Of a DNA stretch of 9,966 nt, positions 1 to 6,856 are shown in pieces. Each line of letters opens with the position of its first letter. The first letter of the stretch is position 1. The translations under genes were made by a program, and so were the position numbers. The notes beneath the pieces were generated by a model. That model made no database searches and was not told the origin of the DNA. It saw nothing but the letters and a program-made list of their open reading frames with translations. Origin of the DNA: Dehalococcoidales bacterium (lineage in GTDB: Bacteria > Chloroflexota > Dehalococcoidia > Dehalococcoidales > RBG-16-60-22); assembly GCA_016783105.1 (NCBI GenBank), contig JADHXF010000059.1, positions 1-9,966 of the forward strand, written 5' to 3'.

Positions 1-341
1 TCTGCTGTCGCCCAGACAATAGCTTCTTCAACATGACCGCCGATTAGCTGCCCCGGCTTCAGCGGGTCGATGGTGCACATGTGGATGTGAAATATTTTCT
101 CACCTTCATATACGGAAAGCGACCCCTGAGCGGAGAGGACGGACAGGTGGCCCTCATACTCGTCAAAGTCCCATCCCCACTTTCCGTCTTTGGGAGCGGT
201 GCCGAATTTGGCTTTTTCCAGAGAGCCAATGATACCGAGGATTATTGCCGAGGTTATGCCTTTCTTTTCACAGTACCGGGCAAGTTCACTCAAGAGTTCC
301 TGGCCCTGATTCAGCCTGAGAAGATTGACCGATTTGAACAC
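1..341 (-). CDS. PPC/DUF296-domain protein, 3' end cut by window edge
   Basis: I read this gene directly from the minus strand. It starts with GTG at 341-339, preceded by a near-perfect AAGGAGGT Shine-Dalgarno at 355-348 with about 6 nt spacing, and stays open to the left edge (113 codons visible). The protein begins FKSVNLLRLNQGQELL and shows the PPC (plant and prokaryote conserved, DUF296) pattern: an R-L-x2-G-Q start, G-I-T-S-A-I-I-L-G-I-I-G-S-L, a central L-S-V-L-S-A-Q-G-S strand, then H-I-H and a G-G-H near residues 88-107. In bacterial and archaeal PPC proteins these histidines bind a metal, often zinc. The family forms trimers; some members are called PD1-like DNA-binding proteins, but the role of most bacterial members is unknown. 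The gene is divergent from the dehydrogenase/aldolase operon, so a regulatory role there is possible but unproven. The family call is firm; the function is open. Confidence 0.85.
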   Translation of the reverse strand, partial: MFKSVNLLRLNQGQELLSELARYCEKKGITSAIILGIIGSLEKAKFGTAPKDGKWGWDFDEYEGHLSVLSAQGSLSVYEGEKIFHIHMCTIDPLKPGQLIGGHVEEAIVWATA

Positions 342-393
342 GTAGATACCTCCTTATTAACTTGTTGTCTCAGCCCTATTTGATAAATTGTGA

Positions 394-427
394 GGATGGA
401 ACCATCCAGTTGATGGGTAATAATTAC
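394..427. promoter_or_regulatory. Two adjacent short perfect dyads in the divergent gap, possible operator
   Basis: GGATGG-AA-CCATCC (394-407) and GTAAT-A-ATTAC (417-427) are both perfect inverted repeats with centres about 22 bp apart, roughly two helical turns. They lie in the presumed leader of the PPC gene and upstream of the plus-strand promoter candidate. They could be an operator for one or both divergent transcripts, or a small leader hairpin. No bound regulator can be named from sequence. Confidence 0.25.
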
Positions 428-461
428 ACTGTGGCGCGGGCAGCCGCCAGCGTTTCAGTTA

Positions 462-491
462 ATATTACAATATTTCCATGGTAAATGACAA
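462..491 (-). promoter_or_regulatory. Candidate promoter for the PPC-domain gene
   Basis: On the minus strand a TTGTCA -35 (491-486, 5 of 6 consensus) is followed after 18 bp by TAATAT (467-462, 4 of 6). It would give a leader of about 110 nt before the GTG at 341, and that leader would contain both short dyads at 394-407 and 417-427. The region is AT-rich, so a chance match is possible. Confidence 0.3.
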
Positions 492-519
492 GAATCAGGG
501 AATTGCTAACGGTGAATGT

Positions 520-547
520 TTGACAAATATCAGGGGAAAGATAAAAA
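520..547 (+). promoter_or_regulatory. Candidate sigma-70 promoter for the dehydrogenase/aldolase operon
   Basis: A perfect TTGACA -35 (520-525) is followed after 16 bp by TAAAAA (542-547), or after 17 bp by AAAAAT. It would place the transcription start near 555, about 80 nt before the ATG at 637. The -10 is weak, matching 4 of 6 positions. The -35 boxes of the two divergent promoter candidates lie less than 30 bp apart, back to back. Confidence 0.4.
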
Positions 548-636
548 TATGGTTAATGCGCCATCACCCTGAGAGAATTCACGGCGGACAGAAGTTTACC
601 GCACCATAAATTTACAACTTAAAGGAGGAGACAAGC

Positions 637-1686
637 ATGGGCCGTAAAGCCAAGGTCGGCTTCACCCGGGATTACTATGACAAAGATGGTAATTTTATCC
701 TGGATTGCCCGGGATTCAGGTCTCTGGAGAAGATGCCGGATATTGAACGCGAGATCTTCGCCGAAATGCTGCCCGAAGTGACTCCGCTTCAGATAGAAGA
801 TTATGATATCGTGGTTACCCGTACCTTTTCCCGATGGACGGAGAGCAGTTTCGTCGGCAATGACCGGCTTCTTTCACTACACCGCAACGGTGTTGGTTAT
901 GACCGCATTGACGTTCCGGCGCTGACCAAAGCCGGGGTACTTTTATGCATCACGCCGGACGCGGTGCGCCGCCCGGTCGCGGTGGCCATCATTACGTTTA
1001 TCCTTGCTCTCAGCACACGTCTTTTCATCAAGCACCAGCTAACCAGCGAAGGACGGTGGAGCGAGGTGGCCAAATACAACGGCTACGGCCTGATTGGCAG
1101 GACGCTGGGGTCATTGGGTGTGGGGAACATAGGGCATGAGATGTTCAAACTGGCCAAGCCTTTTGGCATGAGGCACATCGCCTATGACCCTTACCTCAAA
1201 CCGGAAGATGTGAGCGATGTTGACGTGAAGCTGGTGGATATGGACACGGTGCTCTCTGAATCTGACTTCCTTAATATCAGCTGTCCGCTGAATGAGAAGA
1301 CACGTCATCTCGTTGGCGAGAGGGAACTGAAAAAGATGAAGCCGACTGCCTTTCTGATTAATACCGCTCGCGGGCCGACTATTGATGAGGCGGTGCTCGT
1401 GAAAGCTCTGCGTGAAAGGTGGATACAGGGAGCAGCACTGGATGTCTTTGAACAGGAACCAACGCCGCCGGATAACCCGCTGTTAAAGCTGGACAATGTC
1501 ATCGTTACCGCCCATGCCATGGCTTTCACCGACCATTTTCTCAACAACGTGTGGGAAATCATCGCCAGGCAGATCACGCAGCTTATAAATGGGGGAATGC
1601 CCGACGGTGTGGTGAACCGTGAGGTCTGGGACCAGCCGAAATTTCAGTCCAAATTTAAGCGGTTCCTGGAGCAGATAAAAAGCTGA
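637..1686 (+). CDS. D-isomer-specific 2-hydroxyacid dehydrogenase (NAD-dependent)
   Basis: Predicted to interconvert a 2-oxo acid and a D-2-hydroxy acid using NAD(H) in the cytoplasm. The 349-residue length is normal for the family. Residues 84-126 (N-G-V-G-Y-D-R-I-D onward) form the usual hinge into the nucleotide domain. The Rossmann loop is G-V-G-N-I-G at 161-166, and Asp184 at the end of the second strand favours NAD over NADP. The catalytic set is complete: Arg245 (I-N-T-A-R-G), Glu274 (F-E-Q-E-P) and His293 (V-T-A-H). The ATG at 637 has an AGGAGG Shine-Dalgarno at 623-628. It is the first gene of an operon with the aldolase 23 nt downstream. The substrate cannot be read from sequence: hydroxypyruvate/glyoxylate reductase-like, phosphoglycerate dehydrogenase-like and CtBP-like activities all remain possible. 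The aldolase neighbour suggests a 2-oxo acid from sugar-acid or aromatic catabolism. Confidence 0.92.
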   Translation: MGRKAKVGFTRDYYDKDGNFILDCPGFRSLEKMPDIEREIFAEMLPEVTPLQIEDYDIVVTRTFSRWTESSFVGNDRLLSLHRNGVGYDRIDVPALTKAGVLLCITPDAVRRPVAVAIITFILALSTRLFIKHQLTSEGRWSEVAKYNGYGLIGRTLGSLGVGNIGHEMFKLAKPFGMRHIAYDPYLKPEDVSDVDVKLVDMDTVLSESDFLNISCPLNEKTRHLVGERELKKMKPTAFLINTARGPTIDEAVLVKALRERWIQGAALDVFEQEPTPPDNPLLKLDNVIVTAHAMAFTDHFLNNVWEIIARQITQLINGGMPDGVVNREVWDQPKFQSKFKRFLEQIKS

Positions 1687-1709
1687 AATATAAAGGAAGG
1701 AGAATAATA

Positions 1710-2483
1710 TTGAAGAAAAACCGTGTGAAGGAGCTGTGGCGTGAAGGCAAGGCGGCAGTTGGCACCTGGATGGTGCTGGGCAGTCCCATTACCGCCGAAA
1801 TCATCGCCAATATGGGATTCGACTGGATAGTGGTTGACACCGAGCACGGGTCCATTGATATCGGCCCAACACAGTCCATCATACAGGCAGTATCATATAC
1901 CAGCACGGTGCCGATGGTCAGGGTGCCCTGGAACCACCCGATGCCGATTAAGCGCGCTCTGGACGCCGGCGCATACGGGCTGGTCATTCCCATGGTTAAC
2001 AGTCGTGAAGAGGCGGTGCAGGCGGTGCAGGCCGCACGCTATCCGCCGCTTGGCGCACGGAGCTATGGTGGTCCGCGGGCACGGCTTTACGGCGGGGTCG
2101 ATTACTTTGAGCACGCCAATGAGGAGATTGCTTTGATAGTACAGATTGAGCATATTGATGCCGTGAACCACGTTGATGAAATCCTTTCCGTGGAGGGCGT
2201 TGATGCCTTCTTTATCGGGCCGAGTGACCTTGCTATATCCATGGAGCTGAAACCGGGGCTTGACCAGGCCGACCCACGGCACAGGGATGCCATAAGCAAG
2301 GTGCTGGCGGCGGGGAAGAAACACGGTGTTGCCGGAGGCCTTCACGTTGGCAGTGCCGAAGCGGTCAACGAACGCATTGCCCAGGGGTTTCAATTTATTG
2401 CCCTGAGCAGCGACGAAGGCTTTGTGCGGGGCGCGGCATCATCAGCGCTGAGCAAGATTGTTAACGATAGAAAAATCGCTTAA
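1710..2483 (+). CDS. HpcH/HpaI-family class II pyruvate aldolase
   Basis: A 257-residue (beta/alpha)8 metal-dependent aldolase, expected to cleave 4-hydroxy-2-oxo acids (4-hydroxy-2-oxoheptanedioate or 2-dehydro-3-deoxyglucarate type) to pyruvate plus an aldehyde. Family active-site positions are all present: Asp43 and His46 in V-D-T-E-H-G, Arg71 in V-R-V-P, Glu147 in V-Q-I-E-H as metal ligand, and Asp173 in F-I-G-P-S-D-L as second metal ligand. P-P-L-G-A-R-S at 112-118 is the usual substrate loop. The start is TTG at 1710-1712, supported by an AAGGAAGGAG Shine-Dalgarno (1693-1702) with 7 nt spacing; Met21 is too far inside the fold to be the start. It is co-transcribed with the dehydrogenase. 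It stops at 2483, only 24 nt from the convergent CARDB gene, and no hairpin terminator is visible in that gap. The exact aldehyde product is unknown. Confidence 0.93.
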   Translation: MKKNRVKELWREGKAAVGTWMVLGSPITAEIIANMGFDWIVVDTEHGSIDIGPTQSIIQAVSYTSTVPMVRVPWNHPMPIKRALDAGAYGLVIPMVNSREEAVQAVQAARYPPLGARSYGGPRARLYGGVDYFEHANEEIALIVQIEHIDAVNHVDEILSVEGVDAFFIGPSDLAISMELKPGLDQADPRHRDAISKVLAAGKKHGVAGGLHVGSAEAVNERIAQGFQFIALSSDEGFVRGAASSALSKIVNDRKIA

Positions 2484-2507
2484 ATCAACTCTTTACTGAG
2501 GCGGACG

Positions 2508-5345
2508 TTACTTCCTTCTTCGGAACTCCCGGAGCAGCGAGAGAATCAGAGTAACGCCGAATAACAACACCACGATGCCAAAGAATATTTCTGCCTTGTA
2601 GTCTTTTTCCGGCGGTGTCAGTGGGAGTGGGGCTGGCCCTTGCCGGGGTTTTGTGTTGGGAGCGGGCTCCTGTCCTGCTGGTGAAGTGGTGTTTTCGGTA
2701 GAGAAGGTCACCGTTTTTTCATTGTTCGCTTCATTGCTCTCCGGAACCTGGTTGCCTTCATCGATGACCACCCTGACAGTATGAGGTCCAGCCTGTGACA
2801 TCCAGGTACTGAAGGTCTCCTCAGTCTCAGCGTCGGGCTCAAGTGAATTGATTTGCCCTGATGCCAGGTACTGGCCATCGACATAATAATTCACGGATGA
2901 ATATCTGGCCTTGGCATCACCCTGATTTCTGACGGTTACCGTAAAGACCACATTGTCACTGACCGAGGGTTCTCCAGAGGGCCAGGTGATGGACTCAATG
3001 GTCAGGTCAGGGGCGGGAATGGAAAGGGCGACCGTTTCTCCATTATTGCTCTCAACTCCCTCAGAAACAACATTGGCGCCGTCAGCGAACACGGTAAGGG
3101 TGTGCGGGCCGGCGGTGGCGTCCCATTCAAAGGTACCGGTCACGCGCGCGCCAGCGTCGAGCTGCGGAATTTCCTGGTAATTCACCGCGTTATCGTCGAT
3201 GTAGAAGTATACCTGGAAACCATCTGCTCTGCGGCTGCCTTTATTGGTGACGTATGCGGTCAGGGTAACTTTATCTCCCACGGATGGATTAATCGGGCTC
3301 CATATCAGGGATTCAAGGGCAAGGTCAGGCATGGGGTAGGCAATCAACGTCTCATTATTTGTTTCATTGCTCTCTGCCACCAGGTTCGAATCATCGGCAA
3401 CAGCCTTGATAGCGTGCGAACCCAATGTCACTTTCCAGTCAAAGGTTCTGATTACTTTGGTGCCGGGCTCCATGTCTGGGATGTCCTGATAGCCCCTTGG
3501 GTTGTTATCAATGTAAATATGGACCAGTGAAGCGTCTGCCCTGCTACCTCCATCATTCTTTACGGTTACAGTGAAGGTTACCGTTTCTCCTACCGATGGG
3601 TCGTTGTGCGACCAGTCTATACTTTCGATTATAAAATCCGGACCAATGGGGACAAGGGTGATTATCTTTTCATTATTGGTCTCATCGCTTTCGGCAACTG
3701 CATTGGTGAAATCAACAAGAGCTTTAATGGCATGTTCACCACCGACGGCGGTCCAGGTGAAGGTCTGATTATCGGTTGCGTTAGCTGATATTGGATTTAT
3801 GTGGTCAGAAGACACACGGTTATTATCAATCTCATAGGCAACATAGGCGTAATCAGAGCCAGCCTCTCCCTGATTTTTTACCGTAACGGTAAATGTCACT
3901 GTGTCACCGATAATCGGCTCCGGCGGGTCCCAGGTTATCTGCTCTATGATGAGGTCAGAAGGTGGCGTTAGAAAGATGATGTTTTTTTCATTATTCGCTT
4001 CATCGCTCTCGGGCACCTCATCCTGGGGGTTGACAATGGCCTTTATCCGATGTGAACCTGCTTCAGCTCTCCAGGTGAAAGTTACTCCCGTTGTGTCACC
4101 GGCATCTATGCCTTCCAGTGCCCGATAGCCCATGTAGTAACTATCAATGCGCAGATTGACACCGGATTCTTCAGAGTCGCCGGTTCCCTGGTTCTTCACG
4201 GTCACGGTGAAGGTAACCTTATCGCCTACTGATGGCAAAGTCGGTGACCAGGTAATATTCTGAACAATAAGGTCGGCAAGACTCGGTGAGAAGGTGACGA
4301 TTTTTTCATTATTGGTCTCATCGCTCTCGGTAACAACGGCATGCGGGGTCACAGTGGCTTTTATATCGTGTGTGCCCTCCTTGGCAATCCAGGAAAAAGT
4401 CACGTTTTCAGAGGTGCCGGGATCAAGCTCATCTGTCCATGCTGAATCTAAATACTTGTTATCAACGTAGAAATTGACGGTTGAGTTGCCCGACGCAGCG
4501 TTACCCTGATTGGTAACGGATACAGTAAAGCCTACGTTATCGCTTATTGATGGTTCCTCGAGAGACCAGGTGATATCATCTATGATGAGGTCGGGAAGGA
4601 GAACTGAGAAGAGTACCGTCATTTCATTGTTATCTTCATCTGTCTCCGGCACGGAGTTGTTTTTATCGACGATAGCCTTAATATCGCGTGGGCCTGCCTT
4701 GGCAAACCAGGAAAAAGTTAAGGGCAGCGTTTCACCGGGGTATATTAGGCCGCCATCTTTATCACCCCAGGAAGCGCTGCCGATGTAAAAATGTACGCGG
4801 CTTGAGTTGGCGATGACCGTGCCTCGATTCTTAACACTTACCGTGTAAACCACCGTAGCGCCAACGGAAGGTTCCGACGGCGACCAGGTTATAGAATCGA
4901 TTATCAGGTCCGCGCCCAGTGTTGATAAAGTGTAGTTTTTTTCGTTGTTACCCTCATTGTTTTCATTAACCTGATTATTGTAATCGGCCACTGCTTTTAT
5001 GGTGTGTATGCCAGCCTGGGCAGTCCAGGTGAAGGAATGTTTACTGCTGGCACCGGGGTTAATCAGGGGAACGTTTTGACGGTTAATATAGGCGCCATCA
5101 ATATAATAGGCAACATAGCACTGACCTGAGGCAACCGTGCCCTGGTTACTGATGGTGATGGTGAAGGTTACATCATCCCCGAAAGTCGGCGTTTCTGGCG
5201 AACTGGTTATCATTTGAACGGTCAGGTCAGGGCCGGATTGCGCCCGCACCACTGTACCTGCGTACTTTACCGGACAGAACAGCTGGCAAGTAAAGACCAG
5301 TATGGTAACCAGAAATATGGTTGCAGTGAGAATCCTTTTCGGCAT
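2508..5345 (-). CDS. Exported membrane-anchored protein with eight tandem CARDB repeats
   Basis: A 945-residue surface protein. Residues 1-35 are a Sec signal peptide (K3-R4, hydrophobic 5-23, likely cleavage V-R-A|Q at 35/36). Residues 39-885 are eight consecutive CARDB (cell adhesion related domain found in bacteria) immunoglobulin-like units. Each begins P/A/S-D-[LF] and carries I-x-W, V-T-F-T-V-x-V-x-N-x-G, a H-x-I-K-A strand and an acidic E-S-[DN]-E-x-N-N-E end. A Pro-rich linker (886-915), one TM helix (about 918-938) and a basic REFRRRK tail follow, so the repeats face outward. The ATG at 5345 is supported by the signal peptide and by an in-frame TAA four codons upstream, but the Shine-Dalgarno is weak. 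No catalytic or cohesin/dockerin domain is seen. CARDB proteins are assigned to adhesion or scaffolding mainly by structure; the ligand here is unknown. Confidence 0.92.
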   Translation of the reverse strand: MPKRILTATIFLVTILVFTCQLFCPVKYAGTVVRAQSGPDLTVQMITSSPETPTFGDDVTFTITISNQGTVASGQCYVAYYIDGAYINRQNVPLINPGASSKHSFTWTAQAGIHTIKAVADYNNQVNENNEGNNEKNYTLSTLGADLIIDSITWSPSEPSVGATVVYTVSVKNRGTVIANSSRVHFYIGSASWGDKDGGLIYPGETLPLTFSWFAKAGPRDIKAIVDKNNSVPETDEDNNEMTVLFSVLLPDLIIDDITWSLEEPSISDNVGFTVSVTNQGNAASGNSTVNFYVDNKYLDSAWTDELDPGTSENVTFSWIAKEGTHDIKATVTPHAVVTESDETNNEKIVTFSPSLADLIVQNITWSPTLPSVGDKVTFTVTVKNQGTGDSEESGVNLRIDSYYMGYRALEGIDAGDTTGVTFTWRAEAGSHRIKAIVNPQDEVPESDEANNEKNIIFLTPPSDLIIEQITWDPPEPIIGDTVTFTVTVKNQGEAGSDYAYVAYEIDNNRVSSDHINPISANATDNQTFTWTAVGGEHAIKALVDFTNAVAESDETNNEKIITLVPIGPDFIIESIDWSHNDPSVGETVTFTVTVKNDGGSRADASLVHIYIDNNPRGYQDIPDMEPGTKVIRTFDWKVTLGSHAIKAVADDSNLVAESNETNNETLIAYPMPDLALESLIWSPINPSVGDKVTLTAYVTNKGSRRADGFQVYFYIDDNAVNYQEIPQLDAGARVTGTFEWDATAGPHTLTVFADGANVVSEGVESNNGETVALSIPAPDLTIESITWPSGEPSVSDNVVFTVTVRNQGDAKARYSSVNYYVDGQYLASGQINSLEPDAETEETFSTWMSQAGPHTVRVVIDEGNQVPESNEANNEKTVTFSTENTTSPAGQEPAPNTKPRQGPAPLPLTPPEKDYKAEIFFGIVVLLFGVTLILSLLREFRRRK
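2691..5231 (-). repeat. In-register tandem coding repeat, 8 units of about 318 nt
   Basis: Protein repeat boundaries are 39-144, 145-250, 251-356, 357-462, 463-568, 569-672, 673-778 and 779-885. Six of the eight units are exactly 106 residues; the sixth is 104 and the eighth about 107. Similarity remains at DNA level: an identical 20-mer occurs at 3670-3689 and 4306-4325, exactly two periods (636 nt) apart, and a close variant starts at 3988, exactly midway. This implies unit duplication followed by divergence. Confidence 0.85.
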
Positions 5346-5440
5346 AGCTACTCGTTAACGGGTATTACCAGGACGAGACCGGTTTGTACAGTTAATAATT
5401 ACCCAACCTCCCACGCTGATTGATATATAGTCTCGACCAT

Positions 5441-5489
5441 ACATATTATAATATGTTTACATAATACATATTGCAAGGCAACAATTCAA
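5441..5489 (-). promoter_or_regulatory. Tandem promoter candidates and a 16-bp palindrome upstream of the CARDB gene
   Basis: Two -35/-10 pairs read toward the CARDB gene, each with a 17-bp spacer: TTGAAT (5489-5484) with TATTAT (5466-5461), and TTGCAA (5476-5471) with TATTAT (5453-5448). The second -10 lies inside a perfect 16-bp palindrome, ACATATTATAATATGT, at 5441-5456. The 9-mer ATACATATT occurs at 5439-5447 and again at 5464-5472. A start here would leave a leader of about 90-110 nt. The palindrome could be an operator controlling the surface protein. AT-richness raises the chance of false promoter matches. Confidence 0.4.
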
Positions 5490-5554
5490 TACGACAGGCA
5501 TAGTGAATTAGTACTACCTTTGGAACAGGTACTTAAGTCTAGACCACAGACCAG

Positions 5555-6730
5555 CTATCTCCGGCTTAACCGCAGGATAGCAGAGCAGACAATAACCGTG
5601 ATTACAATAGCCACACTGCTGACGGTGAAGCTCGTATGGAAACCGAAATGGTCTATCAGGTAGCCCAGTATAGGGGTCAGTATTCCGGTACCTTCCATAT
5701 TGCCGAAGAAGTAAAAGCCGAGCACGGTGGAGCGATTTCTGGCGGCGGCCTGGTCAGCGATGTATGCCTGTGCCGCGGTGGTGTTGAAGTATATGGTAAT
5801 GCCGATGATAGCCAGTATGGCAGCGGTGCCAAAGCCGTAAGGTAGCACATTAAAAAGATAAATGGCAGCGCTGCCCGTCAAACACATGATGGTGATTATC
5901 GCCACCCGGCCAAAGCGGTCCGAGAGATAGCCGCCGAATGGTCCCGCCCAGAGCCCCATGCCGTATACGAGCGATACTGAAACCGCCGCCATTTCTTTGC
6001 CCGTGTCATATATATCAACCAGTAAAAGCGGGACAAAGGAAACGATGGACATAAGCAGTGCCTGGGTGAAGGAGCTCAATACCACCACGGTTATGAGGCG
6101 GCGCCTGTGGCCGGTCGCAGGCAGGGCTTCAGTGGAGACTCCGGTGTCCCCGGTCGCTGCTTTCTGAGATGGCATTCGTTTCCCCAGCATTATATGGAGC
6201 ATAATGCCAATACCGATACTGGGAATGGCCAGCGTGATGAAAGGACCGCGCCAGCCCCAGGCGGCGGCAATGCCGGCGGCGATAAGCGGTGCCAGGAAGT
6301 AACTGAAACTGCCGCCGACCATGTGAAAGCCTAATGCCTGGCCGCGGGTTCTCGGCGCCACCGCGGCCGATATCATGGTGGTGGAGGCGGGGTGGTAACC
6401 ACCACCCAGTATACCCATCAGCACGAGAGCGGTGACCAGTACGATATAGTTTGGCGACATGCCAGCCAGCAGTCCGGTTACTCCCACGCCGACGATGCCG
6501 ATGGTGAGCAGGACGCGTGGCCCGAGGCGGTCGGATAGCCATCCCGCTGGCAGCTGGCAGACGCCGTATATCACGCTAAAAGCCGATATTAGAAATCCGG
6601 CGCGGGTGTAATCCAGGGCGAATTCATCGCGGATGTAGGGCAGAAGTGGCACCGGCAGGGCGGTCACCAGGTGGTGGGAAAGGTGTGCCAGCACAAATAA
6701 AGGCAGCAGTCCGCTAAAAAGAGAGCGCAA
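5555..6730 (-). CDS. Major facilitator superfamily (MFS) transporter
   Basis: A 391-residue hydrophobic protein with the 12-TM, two-half MFS plan. Motif A appears in both halves: G-W-L-S-D-R-L-G at 63-70 and G-Y-L-S-D-R-F-G-R at 267-275. A hydrophilic central loop lies at about 184-212. G-G-G-Y-H-P-A at 109-115 resembles the fourth-helix region of fosmidomycin-resistance-like and drug/metabolite:proton antiporter MFS members. The substrate is unknown; efflux or organic-anion transport are both plausible. The start is uncertain. TTG at 6730 lacks a Shine-Dalgarno at normal distance, whereas AAAGGAAA (6762-6755) sits just upstream of an in-frame ATC at 6748-6746 that would add six residues (IRSRFS). 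No ATG or GTG lies between these and the in-frame upstream stop. It follows the FDH gene on the same strand with a gap of about 120 nt and probably has its own promoter. Confidence 0.88.
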   Translation of the reverse strand: MRSLFSGLLPLFVLAHLSHHLVTALPVPLLPYIRDEFALDYTRAGFLISAFSVIYGVCQLPAGWLSDRLGPRVLLTIGIVGVGVTGLLAGMSPNYIVLVTALVLMGILGGGYHPASTTMISAAVAPRTRGQALGFHMVGGSFSYFLAPLIAAGIAAAWGWRGPFITLAIPSIGIGIMLHIMLGKRMPSQKAATGDTGVSTEALPATGHRRRLITVVVLSSFTQALLMSIVSFVPLLLVDIYDTGKEMAAVSVSLVYGMGLWAGPFGGYLSDRFGRVAIITIMCLTGSAAIYLFNVLPYGFGTAAILAIIGITIYFNTTAAQAYIADQAAARNRSTVLGFYFFGNMEGTGILTPILGYLIDHFGFHTSFTVSSVAIVITVIVCSAILRLSRR

Positions 6731-6804
6731 ACTGAATCTACTTCTGATGGCCGGTTTCCTTTCTGCGGTAAAAACCGTACTCAGTTGAGTTGTTGATTAT
6801 GTGT

Positions 6805-6813
6805 ATCATACCA
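6805..6813 (-). promoter_or_regulatory. Candidate extended -10 promoter for the MFS gene
   Basis: On the minus strand TGG-TATGAT (6813-6805) matches an extended -10 element (TGn plus a 5-of-6 TATAAT). I see no good -35. It would give a leader of about 50 nt before the AAAGGAAA Shine-Dalgarno region. A small CGGT-AAAA-ACCG hairpin (6766-6777) falls in that leader. Confidence 0.3.
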
Positions 6814-6850
6814 CGAGAGAGGAATGAAATTCTCGCTTTAGTCACCTGTC

Positions 6851-6856
6851 TTATCA
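6851..6856 (-). other. Tandem in-frame stop codons TGA-TAA ending the FDH gene
   Basis: The FDH gene terminates at TGA (6856-6854), immediately followed in frame by TAA (6853-6851). In a gene whose internal UGA is decoded as selenocysteine, the second stop would catch any readthrough of the terminal UGA. I see no SECIS-like hairpin after the terminal UGA. Confidence 0.8.

Noticed and set aside
81..383. A 100-codon plus-strand open frame
   Set aside because: It is antisense to the PPC-domain gene, which has the strong ribosome site and family motifs.
1893..2393. A 166-codon minus-strand open frame
   Set aside because: It is antisense to the aldolase, whose active-site residues are all conserved in the plus-strand frame; no domain is seen.
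2691..5231. CRISPR array or non-coding tandem repeat
   Set aside because: The 318-nt period is a protein-domain repeat with coding-type divergence; there are no short identical repeats with spacers.
5270..5292. Lipobox (lipoprotein signal) at Cys20 or Cys24 of the CARDB protein
   Set aside because: The -1 positions are Thr and Phe rather than Gly/Ala/Ser, and a normal signal-peptidase I site (V-R-A) follows.
5515..5531. TACCT/AGGTA hairpin downstream of the MFS gene as a terminator
   Set aside because: The stem is only 5 bp, AT-rich and lacks a following T-run on the transcribed strand.
6814..6840. CGAGA/TCTCG inverted repeat after the FDH gene as a terminator
   Set aside because: The stem is 5 bp with a long loop and no T-run; it may be incidental.
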